From Desulfobacteraceae bacterium (lineage in GTDB: Bacteria; Desulfobacterota; Desulfobacteria; Desulfobacterales; Desulfosalsimonadaceae), in contig JAGGYV010000182.1 in assembly GCA_021162325.1 (NCBI GenBank), positions 1 to 22,656 on the forward strand: a stretch of DNA of 22,656 nucleotides. The letters are read 5' to 3'. How positions within the stretch are numbered: the first letter of the stretch is position 1; every line of letters starts with the position of its first letter. Positions 1-7,330 of this stretch are shown here, in pieces. The translations under genes were made by a program, and so were the position numbers. The notes under the pieces were generated by a model. The model saw nothing but the letters and a program-made list of their open reading frames with translations, did not search any database and had not been told where the DNA came from.

Positions 1-113
1 CATAAACTATCTGAAAATACAATGGAAAAAATAAATATTTAAATAAAGGATTAAACCGATTGGCAAATAGCAGTTAAGGCTTACTGAAAGAAAGGAAATA
101 AATAAATAGAGAT

Positions 114-201
114 GAGGCATTAACGCCCCAGAAAAACACGAAAAACAGACATTAATAACTGAATTATTTACATATTACAAAAACGAGGCATTAACGCCCC
201 A
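114..201. repeat. Two copies of a 17-bp direct repeat
   Basis: The same 17 bases, GAGGCATTAACGCCCCA, occur at 114-130 and 185-201, 71 bp apart. Each can fold as a short imperfect hairpin (GGGGC with GCCTC, one G-T pair). The right copy forms the terminator of the sigma-54 activator gene; the left copy lacks a following T-run on the minus strand. The rest of 1-209 is AT-rich and I see no gene in it. Confidence 0.75.
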
Positions 202-210
202 AAATGGGGC
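179..210 (-). terminator. Intrinsic terminator of the PAS/sigma-54 activator gene
   Basis: On the minus strand, starting in the stop codon at 210, there are two overlapping hairpin options: GCCCC/GGGGC across 196-210, and GGGGC-GTTAAT-GCCTC across 185-200. The second is followed after one G by five T residues (179-183). This looks like a Rho-independent terminator directly abutting the gene's stop codon. Confidence 0.6.
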
Positions 211-2075
211 TATAGCAGGCCATGCTTCTGCATTTTCCGGAATAAAGTTTTGCGATTGATATTTAATTCAGAAGCAGCCCTGTTTTTTCGCCACTGGTTT
301 TTTTCAAGAACGCTGCTGATAATATTTTTTTCAAAACGATCCATTGCCTGACTCAGTGGTTCAGGATTATTCTGAATGTCAACCGGGTCAAAATCATCAA
401 TCAATACGGACGTGGGAACAGAAGTCGACATGAAATCCAATGTTTTGAGGGTAATGTATCGCTGCAGCACATTTTGAAGCTCCCGAACATTTCCAGGCCA
501 GTCGTAATTATACAGCATTCCCAAAACTTTACCGTCTAAAACCGGCATATTGTCACTATTGGCATAAATGGAAAGAAAATGCTCAATCAACAACGGCAAG
601 TCATCTTTTCTTTCTCTTAAAGGCGGCAGCGTAATGGGAATAATGTGAATACGATAGAAAAAATCTTCCCGTATGCGGCCATTTTTGACTTCTACTTTCA
701 AATCCCGATTGGTTGCCGCAACAATCCGCACATCGGCTTGTTTGGCTTCATTTCCGCCGACCGGGGTATACCCCCCGCCTTCCAAAACCCTTAATAATTT
801 AACCTGGCCGGTTAAATCGATCTCGCCCAGTTCATCCAGGAAAAGCGTCCCGCCGTTGGCCTGATCAAAATATCCGGGTTTATCCAGGTTGGCGCCGGTA
901 AAGGCGCCTTTCTTATATCCGAAAAACTCACTTTCAAACAAATTCTCTGGTATGGCGCTGCAATTGACCGGAACAAAAGGACGATCATGATTATCACTGA
1001 GTTTATGAATCTCACGGGCAACCAGCTCCTTTCCTGTGCCGGATTCACCGTATATGATGACATTGGCAATAGACCCGGCGGCCTTGGAAATATGCTCATA
1101 GACATCCTGCATAAAACGATTTTTACCAATAATTTCTCCGAACTTATAACGCTCTTTGATCGTAGACTTTAACCGTTTATTTTCTTTTCGAAGCTGTTGC
1201 TCCTCGAGTTTATGTTCGGTCATATCGGAAATAAACCCTTCAACTTCGCTCACTGTACCATCCTCCGAGACAATTCCCAGACCCTCTTCCCATACCCATT
1301 TTTGCTGACCGGAAGCGGTTATAATTCGATATTCCATCTGAAATGGCCGTCCGGAAGCCAGGGAAGTTTGAATCTGGTGATTCACATCATCCCTGTCATC
1401 GGCATGAATCATATCCATATAGGCTTTTTTGGAATTATCGATTAATTCAAACGGAGAAAAATCAGTCAGCCATTTACATCCGGCACTGACATATTTCATG
1501 GTGCGAAGCGAATCACTGCCGCAGCGATACGCCATTCCGGGCAGGTTCCCCATGAGTTTAGACAGTTTGCGCTCACTTTCAATCAACGCTTTTTCCGTCT
1601 GCTTAAAAGCCGTAATATCATTAAACGACCCGACACTAGAGCGTGTTCCGGAGATCATATCAATACGCACATACATGTCTTTATATTCACCAAAACGGTT
1701 ATGCACTCGGCATTCATACTCCGTCGGCGCCAGGCTCCGATCCTGCCGGCGCTTGATATGATACCGTTTCATCCTGTCCAGGTCATCCTCAACAACAAAA
1801 TCCGTCCACTTCATCTTGTTGTGAATTTCTTTTTTAGCGTAACCGGTCAGCTCTTCAAACTTGGCATTCACCATTGAAATGGTCATGTCATTTTCAATAA
1901 TAATCGTTGCAGTACCGGTATTTTCAAAAACACTCCGATACCGTTCTTCACTTTCCGCAAATGCCTTTTCCGTAATCGGACCTTCGGCTTTCAAAACTTT
2001 AAGCTCTTCAATGCGCAGCTCCAGGGTATGAAGCTGTTCAATAAGCTCTTTTTTAGATTTTTTGATATCGCTCAT
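210..2075 (-). CDS. PAS-domain sigma-54-dependent transcriptional activator, Fis-type HTH
   Basis: The 621-residue protein is a bacterial enhancer-binding protein that would remodel RNA polymerase-sigma54 by ATP hydrolysis. A short coiled segment (about 1-40) precedes two PAS-type sensor domains (about 42-160 and 165-290). The AAA+ domain (about 312-545) has Walker A GESGTGKE at 343-350, the sigma-54 contact loop GAFTGA at 390-395 and Walker B LFLDELGE at about 411-418, with the family motif WPGNVREL later. A Fis-type helix-turn-helix closes the C terminus (about 578-621). There is no receiver domain, so it should sense a ligand or redox state through PAS rather than a phosphoryl group. The ATG at 2075 has only a distant GGAGAA (2090-2095), which lies inside a repeat element. 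No target operon is evident; the first gene upstream, more than 500 bp away, encodes an exporter. Confidence 0.93.
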   Translation of the reverse strand: MSDIKKSKKELIEQLHTLELRIEELKVLKAEGPITEKAFAESEERYRSVFENTGTATIIIENDMTISMVNAKFEELTGYAKKEIHNKMKWTDFVVEDDLDRMKRYHIKRRQDRSLAPTEYECRVHNRFGEYKDMYVRIDMISGTRSSVGSFNDITAFKQTEKALIESERKLSKLMGNLPGMAYRCGSDSLRTMKYVSAGCKWLTDFSPFELIDNSKKAYMDMIHADDRDDVNHQIQTSLASGRPFQMEYRIITASGQQKWVWEEGLGIVSEDGTVSEVEGFISDMTEHKLEEQQLRKENKRLKSTIKERYKFGEIIGKNRFMQDVYEHISKAAGSIANVIIYGESGTGKELVAREIHKLSDNHDRPFVPVNCSAIPENLFESEFFGYKKGAFTGANLDKPGYFDQANGGTLFLDELGEIDLTGQVKLLRVLEGGGYTPVGGNEAKQADVRIVAATNRDLKVEVKNGRIREDFFYRIHIIPITLPPLRERKDDLPLLIEHFLSIYANSDNMPVLDGKVLGMLYNYDWPGNVRELQNVLQRYITLKTLDFMSTSVPTSVLIDDFDPVDIQNNPEPLSQAMDRFEKNIISSVLEKNQWRKNRAASELNINRKTLFRKMQKHGLL

Positions 2076-2084
2076 AGAAAATAA

Positions 2085-2292
2085 TCAGGTTCTCCACTTT
2101 AGTTAAGTTGATAAATTTAAATTTTGCGACCAGCGGTTATTCTCCTGGATACCCACCTTCGTGGGTATGACGACCTCGGGTTCATTGGCTACAATTAAGG
2201 GTTTTGTCATTCCCGAGTAGTCGGGAATCCAGTAACACTTTACTATGCAATCGACCGGTTTCAAAACGACTTAATCGAAGTGGATAACCAGA
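2085..2292. repeat. Nested inverted-repeat element with two REP-like hairpins
   Basis: The ends form imperfect terminal inverted repeats of 26 bp: 2085-2110 and the complement of 2267-2292 match at 20 of 26 positions. Inside are two oppositely oriented REP-like units. One (2145-2171) starts CTGGAT and has a GTGGGTAT stem; the other (2206-2232) ends AATCCAG and has a TTCCCGA/TCGGGAA stem. Both share the CTGGAT...ATGAC boundary motif, the layout of a BIME-type palindromic pair. The left arm lies 10 bp upstream of the activator start codon. Confidence 0.7.
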
Positions 2293-2381
2293 TAAAATAA
2301 AAAAAGGTAAGGGGTCAAAGGCAGAAGGCTTATTTCCCTATTGCACAGTTTGCCTTGAACATACCTAACCCGGATAAACCG

Positions 2382-2548
2382 GAAAAGTTAAAAGTGAACT
2401 AAAATTTGAAGTGAGCTAAAGTTATGGTTAATGCCTTCGGCATTTTCAATTTTTTATTAAAAAAGATCGCGCGTTTCGCGCAATCCACAACTTTAGGCAC
2501 TTTAGATCACTTTAGTCACTTCACACTTTTTGAGTTTTTAAAATATTC
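2382..2548. repeat. Palindromic intergenic element, copy A
   Basis: The outer arms are inverted complements built from AGTGANCTAAAGT-like units: left AGTGAGCTAAAGTTATGG at 2411-2428, right CCACAACTTTAGGCACTTT at about 2485-2503. Two hairpins sit between them: ATGCC-TTC-GGCAT (2431-2443) and GCGCG-TTT-CGCGC (2469-2481). A diverged second copy is at 4597-4788. Both end shortly after the stop codon of a minus-strand gene, so the hairpins could act in termination or mRNA 3' protection. Confidence 0.75.
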
Positions 2549-2589
2549 CATCCAAAAAACACAAAAATCAGAAATAAAAAACTAACGAC

Positions 2590-3294
2590 CTATGCAATAT
2601 CCGGTTTAAAAAACAATGACGCGCCCAGATAAATACCAAAAATAATCATAAAAATTCCACATGTAAATAAAATGGCATAATATATTTTTTTATTCAAAAA
2701 CCGCACCCCAAAAAACGCAAAACAGGATATCAAAAGATACCAAATCAAATCACCGGCTTCATGACCGATAAAAAAAGCAATCAACTTGGGCCAGTTACGA
2801 AAAGAAATGTCAAACTGAATCATAAAAGCAAACCCGATGGTCGCCCACCAGATCCACCAATATGGATTTGACATGGATACCAGCGCACCGCCGAGCACAG
2901 GATTATCAAACCCCTGAATGGAGAGGGGGGCTTCATCCGTCTTGTTTTCCGAAGCAGTTAAAAATTCGGTCGGTATTTTATCACGACATACATTTATGAC
3001 AACCGAGGCACCGAAACAAAGCAATATAAACCCGCCAATAACCCCGACAACCCGCATAAATATCACATGATGAAATATAAATGAAAAGCCTGAAAGCAAC
3101 AGCAGAATTATACCCATTTCGATCACTGCATGACCGAGAATAATCCATGCGCCCATCAGATAGCCCCGCCGCTGCGTTTTAACGGATTTTATAATTGTAT
3201 ACGTCAAAAGCGGACCGGGGGCCATGGCACCAGTCAATGCAACAAGAAATGAAAATGCAAATATGCTTATCAGAGAGAAGTCGAAAGTACCCAT
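2590..3294 (-). CDS. LysE/RhtB-family amino-acid exporter
   Basis: The 234-residue membrane protein has about six hydrophobic segments and the family motif APGPLLTYT near residues 25-33, placing it in the LysE/RhtB translocator superfamily, which exports amino acids or related small metabolites through the inner membrane. A polar loop (about 105-125) separates the two halves, and a conserved-looking SMSNPYWWIWW segment lies near residue 140. Length is slightly above the usual 200-210 residues. The ATG at 3294 lies 12 bp past the nitroreductase stop codon, so the two are probably co-transcribed, although no strong Shine-Dalgarno is visible. The substrate cannot be inferred. Confidence 0.88.
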   Translation of the reverse strand: MGTFDFSLISIFAFSFLVALTGAMAPGPLLTYTIIKSVKTQRRGYLMGAWIILGHAVIEMGIILLLLSGFSFIFHHVIFMRVVGVIGGFILLCFGASVVINVCRDKIPTEFLTASENKTDEAPLSIQGFDNPVLGGALVSMSNPYWWIWWATIGFAFMIQFDISFRNWPKLIAFFIGHEAGDLIWYLLISCFAFFGVRFLNKKIYYAILFTCGIFMIIFGIYLGASLFFKPDIA

Positions 3295-3306
3295 TACATT
3301 GCCGGA

Positions 3307-3849
3307 CTAAAACGTATCATGATGCAAAAATTCACCAACATCTTTGCGTTTCGGTGCTTTGGGAATTTTGGTCGGATATCCCAGGGGTATCAGGACGACA
3401 TTATCCATTCCTTCCGGCAGGTTCAGTGCAGCGTTTACCTTATCCTGTTCATACAACCCGACAACAACGGTCCCCAACCCCATCGAGTGCGCAGTCAGGC
3501 ATAAACTCTGGGTAACCAATCCCAGATCAAACATAAACCAGTCCCCAAATTTTGTTGTGACCATTCCCTTATAATAACCGGATGTCCCGAGTTTTGCACA
3601 TAGCGCAAGTACAACCGGCGCACTTAATATGGATTTAAATGCCGGGTTGGACGCCGGAACCGCTTGCTGAATCTGTTCTTTTATTTTTGGATCCTTTACT
3701 GCAACGATTTCCCAACACTGGGTATTGGCCCATGACTGTGTGCATTGAGCCGCCTCAAGTAGGGTCTGAAGAATTTCATCCGGAACTTCTTTATCAGAAT
3801 AATTACGGATACTGCGCCTTTGCTTAATAATGGTCATCAAATCTTCCAT
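3307..3849 (-). CDS. Nitroreductase-family FMN oxidoreductase
   Basis: The 180-residue protein begins with the family's FMN-phosphate-binding pattern RRSIRNY (11-17) and has a later GLGTVVVGLY segment and a C-terminal IPLGYP motif, as in compact NfsA/NfsB-like flavoproteins. Such enzymes use NAD(P)H to reduce quinones, nitro groups or related acceptors; the physiological substrate here is unknown. An AGGAGG site sits at good spacing before the ATG at 3849, so the start is secure. It lies 27 bp after ispD and 12 bp before the LysE-type gene, suggesting an ispD-nitroreductase-exporter transcription unit whose members have no obvious shared pathway. Confidence 0.88.
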   Translation of the reverse strand: MEDLMTIIKQRRSIRNYSDKEVPDEILQTLLEAAQCTQSWANTQCWEIVAVKDPKIKEQIQQAVPASNPAFKSILSAPVVLALCAKLGTSGYYKGMVTTKFGDWFMFDLGLVTQSLCLTAHSMGLGTVVVGLYEQDKVNAALNLPEGMDNVVLIPLGYPTKIPKAPKRKDVGEFLHHDTF

Positions 3850-3876
3850 ATCAATTCCTCCTGTAGCTCTGTTAAA

Positions 3877-4575
3877 TTATCTCTTTTTGTAATGATTAAG
3901 AATACCCCGGGCAACAGTAAGATCTTCCGGTGTTGTGATTTTGATATTATAGGGACTGCCGGGAATCATTCTAACACGACGGCCGATATTCTCCACCAGA
4001 GACGCATCGTCAGTACCGGTATATCCAACCAAAAATGCATAATCATGGGCTTCTTTGATTAATTGGTACTGAAATACCTGCGGCGTTTGTGCGTGCCAGA
4101 CCCCGGCTCGATGCATGGTATTCGCAATAAATCCATCATTGTCGACGTTTTTCAATGTATCAACCGCAGGAATCCCTATAATACAGCTCCCTTCCTGCCT
4201 GGTCCAGTCAATGGCTTCTTTTGTTTGCCGGACAGGAACAAAGGGGCGGACCCCGTCATGAATAACAACAATAGAATCCGGATCAATGATTGCCAATAGT
4301 GCATTGTATACGGATTCCTGACGATTTGCACCGCCTTTAACCAGTTGGACCGTAAGTTTATTAGAAACAGCCGGAAGGATTTGGCGGGTACAGAAATCAA
4401 AATCACTTTCAGGAACAGCCAGATAGATCTTATCGATAACTGGCATTTCAACAAAGGAAAGAAGCGTACGGCTTAAAATAGAGACGCCATCGAGCATCAG
4501 GTATTGCTTGCGGATGTCTGCCTGCATCCGCTCACCTTTTCCACCGGCGACGATGACAGCAAATATGGACGCCAT
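3877..4575 (-). CDS. ispD: 2-C-methyl-D-erythritol 4-phosphate cytidylyltransferase
   Basis: The enzyme transfers CMP from CTP to MEP in the non-mevalonate isoprenoid pathway. The 232-residue protein has every family landmark in order: N-terminal VAGGKGERM nucleotide loop (about 9-17), GGANRQESVYNAL, VVIHDGVRPFV, the PAVDTLK substrate segment, HRAGVWHAQTPQ, GYTGTDDASLVE and the C-terminal NIKITTPEDL. Length matches stand-alone IspD; it is not fused to IspF, and no ispF is seen nearby. A GAAAGG site precedes the ATG at 4575. Palindromic element copy B fills the gap to the upstream HPr-domain gene, so ispD may be transcribed separately. Confidence 0.96.
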   Translation of the reverse strand: MASIFAVIVAGGKGERMQADIRKQYLMLDGVSILSRTLLSFVEMPVIDKIYLAVPESDFDFCTRQILPAVSNKLTVQLVKGGANRQESVYNALLAIIDPDSIVVIHDGVRPFVPVRQTKEAIDWTRQEGSCIIGIPAVDTLKNVDNDGFIANTMHRAGVWHAQTPQVFQYQLIKEAHDYAFLVGYTGTDDASLVENIGRRVRMIPGSPYNIKITTPEDLTVARGILNHYKKR

Positions 4576-4596
4576 ATGACCTTTCGATTCAAACGA

Positions 4597-4788
4597 GAAA
4601 AGTTACAAGTGATCTAAAGTGAAAAGTGATCTAAAGTTATGGTTAATGCCGCTGGCATTATCAATTTATATTTTAAAATGATTGCGCGTTTAGCGCAGTC
4701 CTAAACTTTAGGCAATTTAGCTCACTTTAGTCACTTTAAACTTCTTTTTACGTTAGTCATTTAACACTTTTTGAGTTTTGAAATATTT
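4597..4788. repeat. Palindromic intergenic element, copy B
   Basis: This is a diverged second copy of the element at 2382-2548. Shared blocks include AAGTTATGGTTAATGCC, a GCC/GGC hairpin with a different loop, a GCGCG-TTTA-GCGC hairpin at 4684-4696, the ACTTTAGGCANTTTAG right arm, and CACTTTTTGAGTTTT near the end. The left arm carries a doubled AGTGATCTAAAGT. About 25 bp near 4740-4762 is absent from copy A. It sits between the 3' end of the HPr-domain gene and the 5' end of ispD. Confidence 0.75.
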
Positions 4789-4818
4789 CGGCATAAAATG
4801 CAAAAAAGGACTGAGGCC

Positions 4819-6138
4819 CTATCGAAGATACTGGAGACTCTTAGGCAGCGGTATCCCCTTACCCATCTGATCTTCGCCATAATTAACACCGGCAAGGGTC
4901 TCAATATCTTTTAGCGCACGGATATCGCCCTGGAACTCTACCTGCTGAATATTCTCTTTCTGAATCTTCCCGCCGGCCCATTGAATATCAAGCACACTGC
5001 CGGCATCAAACTGATCGCCGGCAGCGATCAGTTTTACCTCACCACCATAGTTCTGAACGATCTTGGCAACCATCAAACTCGGGCGGCAATGAAAGCCAAG
5101 GTCCCGAGGGATACCCACTGTGATCGATGAACGCTCGATATTGCCCTGCAGTATTTTCCGGGCAACCTCTTTGCCGTATGAAAAAAAATGGTTCACATAA
5201 TACAAACCGTAATTAATGGTACAATCCAGCAGAACATCCGGATCAACAAGCACAGACAACCGTTCCCGTGCCTTTGTGTATATGTATTTGTAACCAATAT
5301 CCGTCATATGGCGCTCATAAAAATGCAGCAGGCGGCCCATGACCTGGAGTAAATGATATATGACTGAAAAATATGAACGGAATTGTTTGAGATTTCGGTT
5401 TCCGGATAAGGATCCACCATTAATGACATAGGAATCAAAAGACGACTGCAGGTTATGGACCCGCATTTCAAAACGTCTGATCTCAACTTCATTCACACGG
5501 CTCGGCACCAGTGCTTTTAACTCTTCCTGATCATAGACCTCAACAAATTCAAATGTGTCAAAATCTTCTGCAATGGAAATAAACTCGTTTGCCACCCGGA
5601 CAATATGTTTGCTGTGCTGATCTTTTTGCTCATCCTCAAAATCATGCGGCAGCATCTCTCCAGTAGTAATTCCCGGGAAATGGAGGGCTTTAAATCCCTT
5701 TTTCGGCAATTCAATATTTAACCGCCGGGCTTCATCAATAATGGCGGGTGCAAGCCTCATCAAAGAATTTGTCATAAACGCAAGTGAGGCTTGCCCATTT
5801 TCGCTAAAATTCTCTTTATCATGAATATCATAAAAGGCTGAGCGTTTGACAATATGATTCTGAGCATACCCGCCCATACTGATATGACGAATGGTGGCTG
5901 CCAGTTCCCGGTAAAAATACCAATTGGAATTATTTATCGCTCCGTGAAAATCAAGAAAATCTTCCAATAAATGAGAGGACGTAATAAGCTTTGAATACAG
6001 GCTCTTGGTAAAAACATTGTCCGTTGAATCACAATTGACCAGATACAAAAAACATTTTAAGTAATCATAGGAGTAAAACCGGACCTTTTCAGCAAAGGAA
6101 ATATCACAGGAATCCTCTTTTTGTTTTCGACCATCCAT
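4819..6138 (-). CDS. HPr-domain protein with large helix-rich N-terminal region, third gene of suf operon
   Basis: The 439-residue protein has two parts. Residues 1 to about 336 look helical and soluble, with no family I recognise. Residues about 337-417 form an HPr-like domain: LGFHCRPS places the phosphorylatable histidine at H350, followed by R352 and P353, and FDAGSVLDIQ places a serine at S381. The 31-residue spacing equals His15 to Ser46 of classical HPr, so both PTS-style and kinase-style phosphorylation sites appear kept. HPr alone is about 85 residues, so this is a fusion, probably regulatory rather than a sugar-transport carrier. The ATG at 6138 is 10 bp after the sufB stop, and an AAGGACGG site overlaps that stop. 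It is therefore almost certainly expressed with sufCB. Confidence 0.8.
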   Translation of the reverse strand: MDGRKQKEDSCDISFAEKVRFYSYDYLKCFLYLVNCDSTDNVFTKSLYSKLITSSHLLEDFLDFHGAINNSNWYFYRELAATIRHISMGGYAQNHIVKRSAFYDIHDKENFSENGQASLAFMTNSLMRLAPAIIDEARRLNIELPKKGFKALHFPGITTGEMLPHDFEDEQKDQHSKHIVRVANEFISIAEDFDTFEFVEVYDQEELKALVPSRVNEVEIRRFEMRVHNLQSSFDSYVINGGSLSGNRNLKQFRSYFSVIYHLLQVMGRLLHFYERHMTDIGYKYIYTKARERLSVLVDPDVLLDCTINYGLYYVNHFFSYGKEVARKILQGNIERSSITVGIPRDLGFHCRPSLMVAKIVQNYGGEVKLIAAGDQFDAGSVLDIQWAGGKIQKENIQQVEFQGDIRALKDIETLAGVNYGEDQMGKGIPLPKSLQYLR

Positions 6139-6148
6139 GGTACCGTCC

Positions 6149-7330
6149 TTATATCATATCTTTCTGGGTTTCGGTTACGGCTTTATCAATTTCAGCGGCA
6201 AGTCCGGGAGGCAGTCCTTCAATATCAACATTTAAAAACCCCCGAACAATGGTCGATACCGCTTCATCTTCATCCAATCCCCTGGCCATGAGATATTCAA
6301 TTTCCCTCTGGTCAATTTTTCCGACAGCTGCCTCATGCGACATTTCAACCCCCGGCACATAAGCCTGGAGCTCCGGAATCGCATGCATAATCCCATCGTT
6401 TAAAAGCAGGCCCTTGCATTCCAGATGCCCCTTGCATCCGGCGACTTTTCCAATCATCTCCCCACGCGCAATAATCGTTCCGCCCACCGTAATCGCCCGG
6501 GAAATAATTTCAGCACGCGTATCCGGATAATTTAAATGCACGGTGGACCCGACATCCAGATGGCATCCGGCCGCAGCAACTAAAATACTGTTAAACCTTG
6601 CCACCGCACCCTTTCCGTCAAGATAGGTGGTCGGCGACATCTGCAAGGATCCCACCGGTCGCAAAGAAATATAATTTGAAACAATCACCCCGCCTTCTTC
6701 CACATGAATGGCGGTTCTCGGGCGGACATTAATCTGTTCGCCCCAGTCATGAATCATTGTAAAATGAAGTATTGCATTTTTTTTAACAAAAATCTCCGAA
6801 ACGCCGACATGAAGTCCGGTGACCAAATGCGGGGAAGTCGAACATCCGGTGATAATATGCATTTGGGAGTCTTGTTCGGCAATCACAACATTGTGAACGT
6901 TTTGGGAAAACCCTTCTTTGGCGATATACAAACAGGATTGGACCGGTTGTTTGATCTTGGCTCCCGGCAACGACCGTATAAAATAGCCTTCGTGCGGGTT
7001 TTGCCTTGCGGCTTCCGTGAACTTGTCTTTTTCCGGTGAAATATATTTCCAGAGATAATCTTTGAGCCAGTCATGTTTTTTTAAAGCATCAGAAATCCCC
7101 ATGACCTCGACACCCTCTTTCATGGCTTTGGAATGAATCACGGAGCAGTCTTTTTGAATAAATGTTCCGGCCCGATCAAGTTCAGCGATATCAACACCGA
7201 CATTCAACATCTGATTGGAATCAACCGATTCAATTTGCGACAAATCTTCGACATATTCATGTTTTTCCGCATCAGAGCTGTAATTACTCAGTTCTATATT
7301 TATTTTGGATGTCTTTTCTACATGGTGCAT
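6149..7330 (-). CDS. sufB: SufB/SufD-family Fe-S cluster assembly scaffold
   Basis: This is the beta-helix scaffold of a SUF-type iron-sulfur machine, expected to bind the SufC ATPase. From the chosen start it is 393 residues, shorter than E. coli SufB. The C-terminal SufBD core is clear: HLECKGLLLND carries C305, which matches the assembly-site cysteine region of SufB; MSHEAAVGKI carries H332 and E333; and IEYLMARGLDEDEAVSTIVRGF is the usual SufC-contacting helix region. I prefer the ATG at 7330 because GAGGAG sits eight bases upstream; a GTG at 7339 is also open but too close to that site. The gene overlaps sufC by 13 bases, implying coupling. No second SufBD paralogue, SufS or SufU is seen in this window. 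Confidence 0.9.
   Translation of the reverse strand: MHHVEKTSKINIELSNYSSDAEKHEYVEDLSQIESVDSNQMLNVGVDIAELDRAGTFIQKDCSVIHSKAMKEGVEVMGISDALKKHDWLKDYLWKYISPEKDKFTEAARQNPHEGYFIRSLPGAKIKQPVQSCLYIAKEGFSQNVHNVVIAEQDSQMHIITGCSTSPHLVTGLHVGVSEIFVKKNAILHFTMIHDWGEQINVRPRTAIHVEEGGVIVSNYISLRPVGSLQMSPTTYLDGKGAVARFNSILVAAAGCHLDVGSTVHLNYPDTRAEIISRAITVGGTIIARGEMIGKVAGCKGHLECKGLLLNDGIMHAIPELQAYVPGVEMSHEAAVGKIDQREIEYLMARGLDEDEAVSTIVRGFLNVDIEGLPPGLAAEIDKAVTETQKDMI

Larger units (their letters stand above)
2076..2589. other. Gene-free 514-bp interval
   Basis: This stretch between the sigma-54 activator start and the 3' end of the LysE-type gene contains no convincing reading frame. It holds the inverted-repeat element at 2085-2292 and the palindromic element at 2382-2548. 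The stretch 2293-2381 between them shows nothing recognisable. Confidence 0.7.

Noticed and set aside
114..201. Possible CRISPR array
   Set aside because: Only two copies of a 17-base repeat exist with one spacer and no cas genes; the repeat is better explained as a terminator hairpin duplication.
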